Positions 9,351 through 17,526 of a stretch of DNA of 64,000 bases are shown here, one piece after another. The translations under genes were made by a program, and so were the position numbers. The notes below the pieces were generated by a model, which was not told the origin of the DNA, ran no database searches, and saw nothing but the letters and a program-made list of their open reading frames with translations. The first letter of the stretch is position 1. Every line of letters begins with the position of its first letter. Source of the DNA: Bog-159 sp963738345 (GTDB taxonomy: Bacteria > Acidobacteriota > Terriglobia > Bryobacterales > Bryobacteraceae); assembly GCA_963738345.1 (NCBI GenBank), contig CAVTWI010000002.1, forward strand, positions 6,076,001 through 6,140,000, written 5' to 3'.

Positions 9351-10364
9351 CTAGCGCCAGCGCAGGCGCGCAATGTGGCCGCCGGACCCCACCGCCCATA
9401 CAGCATCTCCCGCAGCCGCGCCGATCGCGTTAAATGGCGACGCATCGAACGCCGTCCAACTCCGCCCGCCATCGCGCGAAATGTCGGACCCGGAAGTCCC
9501 CACCGCAATCCACACTTTATGATCCGCAAGAAAATCCACCGCCGATCGATATCCATGCGGATGCTCCCCATCGGGCACGGTCCATGTCCGGCCGCCATCC
9601 GCAGTGACCGCGATATTGCCCGCACCGTCGGCAGCCTTTCCATAGTCGCCGCCAACCGCAACACCGACCCGCGCATCCGCCAAGGCCAGCGAAAATATTC
9701 CAGCGCCGGGGCCGTCGTGCCGCACCGGAGTCGCCGCCACTTCCCAATGCAAGCCCGCATCATGCGAATGAAAAACGCGAGCGCCCGATGGCCCGCCCGT
9801 AGCGAACCAGATATCGCCCCTACCGCGCACGGCCAGGCACGAATTGCTGGCGGCGAACGCGCCTTCGTCCTTCAGCGATGGCGGTAGTTTGCGCCGGTTC
9901 CATGTTTTGCCGGCATCTTCCGTGACCAACACCACGAACTGCCCATCCACCGGATCGCCCAGCACCATGCCGCGGCGCGCGTCCCAAAATGCCAGCGCAT
10001 CGTAGAATCCGCCGCTGTCCGGATTGGTGTACAACAGCGACCAATGCGCCCCACCGTCGGCTGTCTCGTATATTCGCGACTTCGCCCCCGGCCCGCTGCT
10101 CATCACCCATGCAGTGTTGGCATCGAGCGCCCGCACGCTGCGGAAATCCAGATCTTTCGCGTCAGGAACCGTCAGAGCCTGCCAGGATGCGCCGCCATCG
10201 AGCGTACGCAACACCGTGCCGCCCGATCCGCTGGCCCAAACTACATCTGCACTGACAGCGCTCACGCCGCGCAACGACGCAGTGGACCCGCTGGTTTGGG
10301 GAATCCAGGTCTGGGGAAATGCGGGGAACACTGCCACCAGGGCAGCCGCTAGAAAACGAAGCAC
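9351..10364 (-). CDS. secreted YCF48/BNR-type beta-propeller
   Basis: 337 residues: a signal peptide (1-18, ending FPQ) and six to seven repeats carrying the Asp-box-like pattern T.DGG..W (for example LRTLDGGASW, ETADGGAHW, VTEDAGKTW, VTADGGRTW, SRDGGRSW). This is the photosystem-II-stability-factor/HCF136-like family, common in non-photosynthetic bacteria as exported propellers of unknown ligand. It starts three bases after the stop of the REC-PP2C gene upstream, so both are likely in one transcript. The name should not be read as evidence of photosynthesis. Confidence 0.8.
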   Translation of the reverse strand: MLRFLAAALVAVFPAFPQTWIPQTSGSTASLRGVSAVSADVVWASGSGGTVLRTLDGGASWQALTVPDAKDLDFRSVRALDANTAWVMSSGPGAKSRIYETADGGAHWSLLYTNPDSGGFYDALAFWDARRGMVLGDPVDGQFVVLVTEDAGKTWNRRKLPPSLKDEGAFAASNSCLAVRGRGDIWFATGGPSGARVFHSHDAGLHWEVAATPVRHDGPGAGIFSLALADARVGVAVGGDYGKAADGAGNIAVTADGGRTWTVPDGEHPHGYRSAVDFLADHKVWIAVGTSGSDISRDGGRSWTAFDASPFNAIGAAAGDAVWAVGSGGHIARLRWR

Positions 10365-10367
10365 AAC

Positions 10368-11510
10368 CTATTCTACGGCGGTCACAATCAGCGTGGCATC
10401 ATCCTGGAAATTTCCGCCACTGAATTCGGCGATCGCTCCCATCACCCGCTTTTGCATGGCTTCGGCATCGAGCGTACGATTCGTACGCAACACCTCCATC
10501 AGCCGCTCCTCGCCAAACTCCTCGTCGGCCGCATTCGCAATCTCAGTGATGCCGTCGGTGAACAGCACCAGGCGATCGCCCGATTCCAAGTCCACGTATT
10601 GCTCTTTGTACGACCAGTCGGGGAACACCCCCAGCACCACGCCGCCATGATTCACGCGCACGCACTCGCCATTCTTCCGCACCAGGATCGGCTCGCAATG
10701 ACCGGCATTCGTATAGCTAAAGCGCCGCCGCGCGCTGTCCAGCACGCCATAAAAGAACGTGATGAATTTGCCGCTGCCCACGTTCGCCGCCACAATCCGG
10801 TTGATGCGCCCGCAAAGTTCGCCGGTCGTAAGCTTATCGCCCGCCAGCGCATGCACAGCCGCTTGCACGTTCGACATCAGCAGCGCCGCCGGCACGCCTT
10901 TCCCGATCACGTCCGCCACGCACAGCGCCAAATGCGTCGCATCCAGCCGCAGAAGGTCCAGATAGTCGCCGCTCACGAGGCCGGCCGGGCGCCACGCCGC
11001 TGCGATTTCAAACCCTGGAAACTGCGGGATCGATTGCGGCAACAGTCCCCGCTGCGTGGCGCTGGCCGCCTCGATCTCGCCCGCCTCGCGCACCGCTCCA
11101 TGGCGCCGTTCGTTACGCGCTTCTACTTGCGTACGCAGGGTCGATAGCAGTTTCAAATTGTCCCACGGCTTTTCGACGAAATCCGCCGCGCCGCGCTGCA
11201 TGGCTTCCACCGCCAGTTTGATGCTGCCCCACGCCGTCATCACGATCACCGGCAGCGTACGGTCTAGTTTCTGCACGTTGGCCAGCAGGTCCAGGCCTTC
11301 CTGACCGGACGTGGTGTCGAGGGCATAATTCAGGTCCATCAACAGCACATCGTATTCGCGATTATGAAGCCGTTCGAGCACCGCCTTCGGTGAATTCACG
11401 GCTTCAATTTGGTAGCCTTCGCGCTTTAGCAATAGGTGCAGCGCTTCCAATACGTCAGGTTGGTCGTCTGCGATTAACGTGCGGGGAGCGCTTGATTCCG
11501 GGCGGAGCAT
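10368..11510 (-). CDS. response regulator with PP2C/SpoIIE phosphatase output
   Basis: 380 residues. The REC domain (about 10-130) has DD at 15-16, the phospho-acceptor Asp59 in LLMDL, Thr in VMTAWGS and Lys in VEKPWD. After a short coiled linker comes a PPM-type phosphatase domain (about 165-380) with SGDYLDLL, ADVIGKGVPAALLM, FTDGITE and a terminal DDATLIV, all metal-binding positions. Such proteins (RsbU-like) dephosphorylate anti-sigma antagonists in response to phosphorylation. No histidine kinase or anti-sigma factor is adjacent. The ATG is at 11510, and the 143 bases upstream to the glycosidase gene hold nothing I recognise. Confidence 0.88.
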   Translation of the reverse strand: MLRPESSAPRTLIADDQPDVLEALHLLLKREGYQIEAVNSPKAVLERLHNREYDVLLMDLNYALDTTSGQEGLDLLANVQKLDRTLPVIVMTAWGSIKLAVEAMQRGAADFVEKPWDNLKLLSTLRTQVEARNERRHGAVREAGEIEAASATQRGLLPQSIPQFPGFEIAAAWRPAGLVSGDYLDLLRLDATHLALCVADVIGKGVPAALLMSNVQAAVHALAGDKLTTGELCGRINRIVAANVGSGKFITFFYGVLDSARRRFSYTNAGHCEPILVRKNGECVRVNHGGVVLGVFPDWSYKEQYVDLESGDRLVLFTDGITEIANAADEEFGEERLMEVLRTNRTLDAEAMQKRVMGAIAEFSGGNFQDDATLIVTAVE

Positions 11511-11653
11511 GCTAGCCTCACTAACTATGACGGTATCCCCATAGAACAGTTAGCGGGCCACTTGCCGGCAAAGCATAAACCCAATCCTGTCAGGCGCATA
11601 CTAACTTCCATCGGGACCCTGTCTGCCCATCCGCGCAACAAGCCGTCCCAAAA

Positions 11654-12670
11654 TCAGACACTTGCGCCCAGTTCCTCCACCAGCCGCCGGTAGGTTTCAA
11701 AAGCGGGTTTGCGCTGATAGTCCGCCGTCATGATGCCGAAAAAGTAGAACAAGTTCGCTTCATTGTCCGGAGCGCGCAGCGAAACGTCGCGTAGGGCGAA
11801 TAGCGAATAGCGTTCGATATTCAGCCGCCGACGATGCTCGTGGACCGTGCGAATGACCTGCTCGATTACTTCCGCCTGCCGGTCGAATCCACGGCCCGCG
11901 CTGGTGGGCCATCCGTGCTCCGTGATATGAACGGGCACACCGTCTAGTATTCCGGCCGCCGGCAGCCAGACCGAACGCATGCTCTCGAGCACACCCAACG
12001 CAGCCGCGCTCAAATCACCCGGCTGCCCGTCCGGCGGTAACGGGCGGAAGACGTCGGGAAAGAAGTCCAAACCCACGTAATCCACAGCCCGCACGAAGGG
12101 TTCTCCACCTGCCCCCACACGCTTCCAGAACTCCGCACCCGGCCCGAACGTCGGCGTGGAGTTGAAGCCCACTTTTACGTCCGGCCGTCCCAATTCCAGC
12201 AGCCGCGCCTTTGCCGCCTGAACCCCTTCCGTCAGCGCTTGGCAGACGTTCGGATAAGGACCATCGATGACATTCGGCCCGTCTACGAAATTGGCCTCCT
12301 CCGTGATCTGCACCGCATACAGAACGTCGGCATACCGCCCGATCCGGTCCCGAACGAAATCCAGATATCCGCCAATATTCCCGGATGCCGACCGATACTG
12401 CAGCACCAGTTCCATTGGCCGGCGCCCGCGTATCGCACAGCGCTCAAACTCGCGTGGCGCACAGGGATGGGCCGCCAGCGGGCTGCCGCTATCTTGAAAA
12501 CTGTCATAGCATCGCACCACAAAACGCGGTGCGTTTCCCTGCAACGCGATCAATGCCGCGTCCACCGCCTCGAAAGAGTCTGGCGGTCCCAACAGCAACC
12601 CGACGTCCCCGCCGGCCACCCCTCCTGGATACACTCCAAACGTCAATCGCGGCGCGGAACCCTGTTTCAT
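11654..12670 (-). CDS. clan-A glycoside hydrolase-like protein
   Basis: 338 residues from the ATG at 12670; the open frame continues upstream over hpnE, but that part is antisense to a conserved gene. No signal peptide is visible. A TIM-barrel layout is suggested by strands ending in acidic residues: VQITEEANF (probable acid/base) and VHITEHGWPTS (probable nucleophile, similar to the ETGWP of GH17), plus VGLDFFPD. The protein therefore most likely hydrolyses or senses a beta-glycan, but the family cannot be fixed by eye. Its start lies 16 bases from that of hpnE on the opposite strand, leaving little room for two separate promoters. Confidence 0.6.
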   Translation of the reverse strand: MKQGSAPRLTFGVYPGGVAGGDVGLLLGPPDSFEAVDAALIALQGNAPRFVVRCYDSFQDSGSPLAAHPCAPREFERCAIRGRRPMELVLQYRSASGNIGGYLDFVRDRIGRYADVLYAVQITEEANFVDGPNVIDGPYPNVCQALTEGVQAAKARLLELGRPDVKVGFNSTPTFGPGAEFWKRVGAGGEPFVRAVDYVGLDFFPDVFRPLPPDGQPGDLSAAALGVLESMRSVWLPAAGILDGVPVHITEHGWPTSAGRGFDRQAEVIEQVIRTVHEHRRRLNIERYSLFALRDVSLRAPDNEANLFYFFGIMTADYQRKPAFETYRRLVEELGASV

Positions 12671-12686
12671 ACCGTTATGATAAAAG

Positions 12687-13985
12687 ATGCCCAGCGCAAT
12701 CGTCATCGGCGGTGGATTGGCGGGGCTCTCAACAGCCGCGGCGCTGGGGAGCGCCGGCTTCCGCGTACAGGTTTTCGAAGCGCGCCCGTTCCTGGGCGGC
12801 CGCGCCACTTCGTTTCCTCTCGCGCCCGCCGACGAGGATTCCGAACAAATCGACAACTGTCAGCACGTGTTACTCCGCTGCTGCGTAAACCTGCTCGATT
12901 TCTACACGCGCCTCGGCGTGCGCGACAGTATCCGCTTTTATCGCGAGTTCTACTTCATCGAGCCCGGCGGCCGCACTTCCCGCTTCAAACGCGGAGCACT
13001 GCCTGCCCCCCTGCATTTCACCGGTGCGTTCCTTGGCTTGCATTTCCTGACCCTGGCGGACAAGATCGCCATCGCCCGCGGATTATTAGCGCTCCGCTAC
13101 GAGCGTACCCGCCGCCGCGATCTGGACCGCATCACCATGCTCGACTGGCTGCGCGAAAAGCGTCAAACCCCCCGCGCCATCGACCGCTTCTGGCGGCAAG
13201 TCCTAGTCAGCGCCATCAATGAGGACATCGAAAGGATGGCCGCCCGCCACGGCTTCCAGGTCTTCTGGCTGGGCTTTCTGGCGCGCTCCGAAGGCTACGA
13301 AATGGGCGTGCCCGCTATTCCCCTCGGTGAACTCTACCGCGCCGAACGATGGCAGGCGGCCGGCGATGTTTCCCTCCGCTTGCGCGCTCCAGTGGAAGCC
13401 ATCGACCCAGCGGGGATCACCGCCGGTGGCGAACGTCACACGGCCGATTACTACGTCTGCGCGCTGCCCTTCGAACGCCTTCCCGCCCTCGGCTTGCCCG
13501 CGCCGCCCTTCGAACATTCGCCAATCACCGGCATCCACCTGTGGTTCGATCGCCCGGTAACGGACCTGCCCCACGCCACCCTGCTCGATCGCACTATGCA
13601 GTGGATGTTCAATAAGTCCGAAGGCCGCTACCTGCAACTGGTGGTCAGCGCCTCGCGGCAGTTGGCCACCGCCGGCCGCGCCGAGATCATCGACTTGGCA
13701 GTGAAAGAACTGGGTGAATTCTTCCCCGCGGTGCGCGAGGCTCGCCTGGAAAAGGCGCACGTGATCAAGGAAATGCGCGCCACATTTTCGGCCGCGCCCG
13801 GGACCGAAGCACTGCGTCCTCCGCCCGAAACCGATCGGCCGGACCTGTTCCTGGCCGGCGATTGGACCAATTCCGGTTGGCCCGCCACCATGGAAGGCGC
13901 CGTCCGCAGCGGATATCTGGCCGCCGAAGCCGTGGCCCGCGCTAGCGGCAGGCCCGCCCGCTTCCTGCTACCGGATATCGCCTGA
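12687..13985 (+). CDS. hpnE: hydroxysqualene dehydroxylase
   Basis: 432 residues of an FAD-dependent amine-oxidase-like enzyme. The dinucleotide motif is at the very start (VIGGGLAGLSTAAALG), followed by VFEARPFLGGRA, EQIDNCQHVLL, a central ISAIN-like segment (VSAINEDIERM) and a C-terminal FAD motif LFLAGDWTNSGWPATMEGAVRSG. These are the features of HpnE, which converts hydroxysqualene to squalene in the HpnCDE route to hopanoids. HpnC and HpnD are not in the window. The Shine-Dalgarno is weak. Confidence 0.85.
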   Translation: MPSAIVIGGGLAGLSTAAALGSAGFRVQVFEARPFLGGRATSFPLAPADEDSEQIDNCQHVLLRCCVNLLDFYTRLGVRDSIRFYREFYFIEPGGRTSRFKRGALPAPLHFTGAFLGLHFLTLADKIAIARGLLALRYERTRRRDLDRITMLDWLREKRQTPRAIDRFWRQVLVSAINEDIERMAARHGFQVFWLGFLARSEGYEMGVPAIPLGELYRAERWQAAGDVSLRLRAPVEAIDPAGITAGGERHTADYYVCALPFERLPALGLPAPPFEHSPITGIHLWFDRPVTDLPHATLLDRTMQWMFNKSEGRYLQLVVSASRQLATAGRAEIIDLAVKELGEFFPAVREARLEKAHVIKEMRATFSAAPGTEALRPPPETDRPDLFLAGDWTNSGWPATMEGAVRSGYLAAEAVARASGRPARFLLPDIA

Positions 13986-14020
13986 AAGGCAGCAAGCCGT
14001 AAGCATGTCATAATCGGGAA

Positions 14021-14395
14021 ATGCGTTCCCGTTTAGCGCTTCTCGCGGCGCTGCTCCTCGGTGCGGCCGCCGCTTGGGCCGGCCCCGCCATGACCCAGCT
14101 CAATATCGTGGTAACCACCATGGGCGGCAAGCCGCTCGACCGTGCCGATGTGGTGGTGAAGTTCGTGAAAGGCCGCTCCGTAATCAAGATGGGTAAGAAG
14201 CTGCGCACCAGTTGGGAAATGCGCACCAACCAGGAGGGGCTTGCCAAAGTACCCGAAATTCCGCAAGGAACCATCCTGATCCAAGTGATCGCAAAAGGCT
14301 ACCAGACCTACGGCCAGACCTTCGATGTCGACGAAGCCCAAAAGACCATCGAAGTGAAGCTCAACTCGCCGCAGGAACAATACTCGGCCCACTAA
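14021..14395 (+). CDS. small exported carboxypeptidase-regulatory-like protein
   Basis: 124 residues: a signal peptide MRSRLALLAALLLGAAAAWA, then one beta-sandwich module with the order VVTTMGGKPLDRADVVV, TNQEGLAKVPEIPQGTILIQVIAKGY and an EVKL end strand. This is the CarboxypepD_reg/transthyretin-like layout used in surface proteins. The body has many lysines. It follows hpnE by 35 bases and may be cotranscribed, but no functional link is evident. Confidence 0.7.
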   Translation: MRSRLALLAALLLGAAAAWAGPAMTQLNIVVTTMGGKPLDRADVVVKFVKGRSVIKMGKKLRTSWEMRTNQEGLAKVPEIPQGTILIQVIAKGYQTYGQTFDVDEAQKTIEVKLNSPQEQYSAH

Positions 14396-14451
14396 CCGCC
14401 GTCATTTCCCTGCGGCGCAAGAACTCCGCCTACCGGCCGATATGCTGAGAC

Positions 14452-14458
14452 AGGAGGT
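14452..14458 (+). promoter_or_regulatory. perfect Shine-Dalgarno AGGAGGT
   Basis: AGGAGGT lies five bases before the ATG at 14464. Most genes in this window have weak or absent Shine-Dalgarno sequences, so this site stands out and suggests strong translation of the small protein that follows. Confidence 0.75.
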
Positions 14459-14463
14459 GCTTT

Positions 14464-14802
14464 ATGGCTAGTTCCATAACTCCCCTGAGTTACCTGAATA
14501 CAAATATTTATCAGAGCTTGCCCCCAACTTCGTCCACCGCAACGGCGGCAGGCGCAAGTTCGGGTGTTAGCGCAACGTCGGAATTACAGGCATTACAAAA
14601 GCAGGGGAACTTTCAATCGTTTTTCAACAATTCCATGGCCGTTGCTCTGTTAGATCCGGTCGACGGCGCCAGCACTGGGTTCGACGCGAACTCGCTGGTT
14701 ACCAATATGTTGCAGCAGGTGCTGGGGGCCTACCAGACCCAGACGTCCCCGCCTAATACCGCGGCGCAAACCACCACACCCACGCCCTCAGCCGTGGCCT
14801 AG
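14464..14802 (+). CDS. small low-complexity protein of unknown function
   Basis: 112 residues, not recognised. There is no signal peptide or membrane segment. The ends are rich in Ser, Thr, Ala and Gln; the middle has an amphipathic stretch (SELQALQKQGNFQSFFNNSMAVALLD) and a hydrophobic helix (SLVTNMLQQVLGAYQTQ). The upstream AGGAGGT supports real expression. It converges with transketolase, whose stop is 27 bases away. The composition recalls small acidobacterial proteins of unknown role, but I cannot name a family. Confidence 0.6.
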   Translation: MASSITPLSYLNTNIYQSLPPTSSTATAAGASSGVSATSELQALQKQGNFQSFFNNSMAVALLDPVDGASTGFDANSLVTNMLQQVLGAYQTQTSPPNTAAQTTTPTPSAVA

Positions 14803-14828
14803 CCAAGCCGCGCGCGAAAGCACGTGGC

Positions 14829-16886
14829 CTACTTTTTCCCGAGTGCTTCCCGCGCGGCAGCCACCACCGCATCCGGCAAGAATCCGAACTTCTTCTGCAC
14901 TTCTTTCAACGGCGCCGACGCCCCAAAAGTGTGCATCCCGATCATGCGCCCCTTCGGACCGATGTAGCGGTCCCAGCCCAACACCCCAGCCTGCTCCACG
15001 CCGATGCGCGCCGTAACCGCCGCTGGTAACACGCTCTCCCGATACTCCGGCGGCTGTTTCTCGAAAACGTCCCAACTCGGCATGCTGACCACGCGCGCCT
15101 TCACGCCGTCCGCCGTCAGTTGCTCGTAGGCTTGCACGCATAAGCTGACTTCGCTGCCCGTCGCCAGCAACAGCAGTTCCGGCTTCCCGTCTGCCGCATC
15201 CGCCAAAATGTATGCGCCTTTCTCCACTCCAGAAGCTGCCGCGTACTTCGTGCGGTCGAGCGTCGGCAACGCCTGCCGCGAGAGCACCAGCGCCACCGGT
15301 TCGTGCCGCTGCTTCATGGCAAACCGCCAGCACTCTACCACTTCGTTGGCATCGCACGGCCGCAAGGTTATCAAACCCGGCACAGCGCGCAATGAAGCAA
15401 GCTGCTCGATCGGTTGATGCGTCGGCCCATCCTCCCCCACGCCGATCGAATCGTGCGTAAAGATGAAGATGGTGGGAATTTCCATGATGGCCGATAGCCG
15501 GATCGGCGCCTTCATATAGTCGCTGAATATCAGGAACGTGGAACCATAAGCTCGGATCTTCGAGAGCGCCAAGCCGTTCACGATCGCACCCATGGCGTGC
15601 TCGCGAATGCCGAAATGCATGTTGCGCCCGCTGCGATTGTCGTGCTCGAAATCGCCCGCGCCGTCGAAAGTCAAACGCGTCTTGGTGGACGGAAACAGAT
15701 CCGCCGCTCCGCCCATAAGCCACGGCACGTTCCAGGCAATCTTGTTCAGCACCCTGCCCGATGAATCGCGCGATGCCAGCCCCTTGGCATCCGCCGGAAA
15801 CGTCGGCAGATCCTTGTCCCACCCGTCTGGAAGCTGGCGATGCTGCATGCGCTCCATCTGGTCTGCCAGTTCTGCGAACTCGGTTTTATATTCCGCAAAG
15901 CGCGCCATCCAGGCATTCCGCAACTCGTGCCCGCGCTCGCCCATGCCCGCGTGGAAATGTTCGCGCACGCCCTCGGGCACCAGGAATTTCGCGTCTTCGG
16001 GCCAGCCGTAAGCTTTCTTGGCCAGCCGCACTTCTTCCTCGCCCAACGGCTCGCCATGCGCCCCACTGGTGTCCTGTTTGTTCGGTGCCCCGTAGGCGAT
16101 GTGGCTATCGACGATGATCAGCGTCGGCCGATCCGTAGTGCTCTTGAAAACATGCAGCGCCCGCTCCAACAGTTCCAAATCGTTCGCATCGCTTACGCGC
16201 GTCACGTTCCAGCCATAACCGATGAAGCGCGTGGCCACATCCTCGCTGAACGCCAGATCCGTGTGACCTTCGATGGTGATTTTGTTGTTGTCGTAAATCC
16301 AGCAGAGATTCGACAGCCGGTGATGTCCGGCCAACGATGCCGCTTCTCCGCTGATGCCCTCCATCATGTCGCCGTCGCCGCAAATCGTGTAGACGTCGTA
16401 ATCGAACATCTCGAAGTTCGGCCGGTTGAAGTGCGCTGCCAGCCACCACCGCGCCATAGCCATTCCCACGCTGTTGCCCACACCTTGGCCCAGCGGACCC
16501 GTGGTGGTCTCCACCCCCGACGTCAAGCGATATTCGGGATGGCCCGGGCACGCGCTGCCGAGTTGCCGGAAATGTTCGATATCGTCCAGCTTCACCGCCA
16601 GTTCGCCGAGAGTTTCGTACTGTGGGTTTACCGCTTTCACTCCGCACAAGTGCAGCAGCGAATAAAGCAGCATCGAAGCGTGGCCGTTCGAAAGCACAAA
16701 CCGGTCGCGGTTGGGCCAGATCGGATCTTCCGGATCGAATCGCAGAAAATGCTGCCAAACCGTATATGCCACCGGCGCCAGCGCCATAGGTGTGCCGGGA
16801 TGTCCGGAGTTGGCCTTCTGCACTGCGTCCATGGCGAGAGTGCGAATGGTGTTAATCGAAAGCTGGTCGAGTTGCTCGTTGGTCAT
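14829..16886 (-). CDS. tkt: transketolase
   Basis: 685 residues, the full family length. The N-terminal thiamine-diphosphate domain has ANSGHPGTPM, SNGHASMLLYSLLH, GPLGQGVGNSVGMA and the metal/TPP motif GDGDMMEGISGEA; the middle domain has FGIREHAMGAI and THDSIGVGEDGPTHQP; the C-terminal domain has ATGSEVSL. It transfers two-carbon ketol units in the non-oxidative pentose-phosphate pathway. It stands alone with its own start, MTNEQLDQLS. The frame is clean. Confidence 0.95.
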   Translation of the reverse strand: MTNEQLDQLSINTIRTLAMDAVQKANSGHPGTPMALAPVAYTVWQHFLRFDPEDPIWPNRDRFVLSNGHASMLLYSLLHLCGVKAVNPQYETLGELAVKLDDIEHFRQLGSACPGHPEYRLTSGVETTTGPLGQGVGNSVGMAMARWWLAAHFNRPNFEMFDYDVYTICGDGDMMEGISGEAASLAGHHRLSNLCWIYDNNKITIEGHTDLAFSEDVATRFIGYGWNVTRVSDANDLELLERALHVFKSTTDRPTLIIVDSHIAYGAPNKQDTSGAHGEPLGEEEVRLAKKAYGWPEDAKFLVPEGVREHFHAGMGERGHELRNAWMARFAEYKTEFAELADQMERMQHRQLPDGWDKDLPTFPADAKGLASRDSSGRVLNKIAWNVPWLMGGAADLFPSTKTRLTFDGAGDFEHDNRSGRNMHFGIREHAMGAIVNGLALSKIRAYGSTFLIFSDYMKAPIRLSAIMEIPTIFIFTHDSIGVGEDGPTHQPIEQLASLRAVPGLITLRPCDANEVVECWRFAMKQRHEPVALVLSRQALPTLDRTKYAAASGVEKGAYILADAADGKPELLLLATGSEVSLCVQAYEQLTADGVKARVVSMPSWDVFEKQPPEYRESVLPAAVTARIGVEQAGVLGWDRYIGPKGRMIGMHTFGASAPLKEVQKKFGFLPDAVVAAAREALGKK

Positions 16887-16977
16887 GAGAAATCCTTGCG
16901 AGGCGTGCCGCCAAGTTTTTATGATACCGTGCCCGACCTACCGCTATCACGGCTGAGGTTCTAATATCAAACGAATG

Positions 16978-17206
16978 TCAAAGCAACTCCATGAACTCAT
17001 CAACTGAGAGACCGGCATCCCGAATAATGGCGCGAAGCAGGGGTTCCTTGATCGAGCGGCCGGGATGAACGGGCACAACGGTCCGAACCCTCTTCTCTGA
17101 ATGAATCAAGACGAGATGACTTCCTTTTTGACGGTCCTCGACGAATCCGGCGCGCTTCAGTGCCCGGACCAACCTTGCGTGCGGTCAGAGACGGGAGTCT
17201 GGCCAT
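16978..17206 (-). pseudogene. hicA: HicA toxin, frameshifted near its N-terminus
   Basis: From the ATG at 17206 the reading is MARLPSLTARKV and then goes out of frame; from about 17172 another frame continues VRALKRAGFVEDRQKGSHLVL and VVPVHPGRSIKEPLLRAIIRDAGLS to a stop at 16978. Together they form one HicA mRNA interferase with its catalytic His in KGSH. One extra base in the GGTTGG stretch near 17170 separates them. As read, only a TTG-started 64-residue piece is open. It starts three bases after the hicB stop, the normal operon arrangement. Either the toxin is inactivated or the base is a sequencing error. Confidence 0.75.
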
Positions 17207-17209
17207 GAA

Positions 17210-17464
17210 TCAAGCGGGAATACGCAACGGAACCGTAACCCTGCCCTGGAACGATGGTCCCTCCTCGGGAATTGCTTCCCCGTGATCCGCCAGGCTTTCC
17301 AGGTATAACGCGATTGCTTCCTTGACGTGGCGCTCAGCTTCTTCCAGAGTCTGACCTTGGGTGTGACAGCCGGGAAGAGCCGGGACGGACGCCACGTAGC
17401 CACCTTCAGCAGCTTGCTCGTAGAAGACCGAATAAGCGAATACGCGAGAAGTGGTGAGTGCCAT
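17210..17464 (-). CDS. hicB: HicB antitoxin
   Basis: A short protein with the HicB partial RNase-H-like fold: YSVFYEQAAEGGYVASVPALPGCHTQG, then a helix TLEEAERHVKEAIALYLESL and a C-terminal strand RVTVPLRI. It neutralises HicA encoded directly downstream. Two ATGs are possible, at 17473 (MNVMALTT) and at 17464 (MALTT). A TATAAT overlaps the first, which favours 17464 with a nearly leaderless message. The open frame further upstream has no family resemblance. Confidence 0.8.
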   Translation of the reverse strand: MALTTSRVFAYSVFYEQAAEGGYVASVPALPGCHTQGQTLEEAERHVKEAIALYLESLADHGEAIPEEGPSFQGRVTVPLRIPA

Positions 17465-17471
17465 GACGTTC

Positions 17472-17477
17472 ATTATA
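17472..17477 (-). promoter_or_regulatory. possible -10 box of hicB
   Basis: TATAAT read on the minus strand, eight bases before the ATG at 17464. I see no good -35 at 17 bases, so this is only a suggestion. If real, the hicBA message would begin at or next to the start codon. Confidence 0.3.
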
Positions 17478-17526
17478 GAATGTCGCAAACAAATCGGAGA
17501 GGAAGGTTCCCATGCCTCCCCAAGAA

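Noticed and set aside
9351..10364. Photosynthesis-related function from YCF48 similarity
   Set aside because: The propeller family is widespread in non-phototrophs and no photosystem gene is present.
10452..11147. 231-residue frame opposite the REC-PP2C gene
   Set aside because: Antisense to conserved catalytic motifs; no domain of its own.
12239..13222. 327-residue plus-strand frame across the glycosidase and hpnE starts
   Set aside because: It is antisense to one conserved gene and out of frame with another; arginine-rich composition shows a shadow frame.
15840..16964. 374-residue open frame opposite transketolase
   Set aside because: It is the mirror of a highly conserved gene in GC-rich DNA; it is His/Arg/Gln-rich and has no family features.
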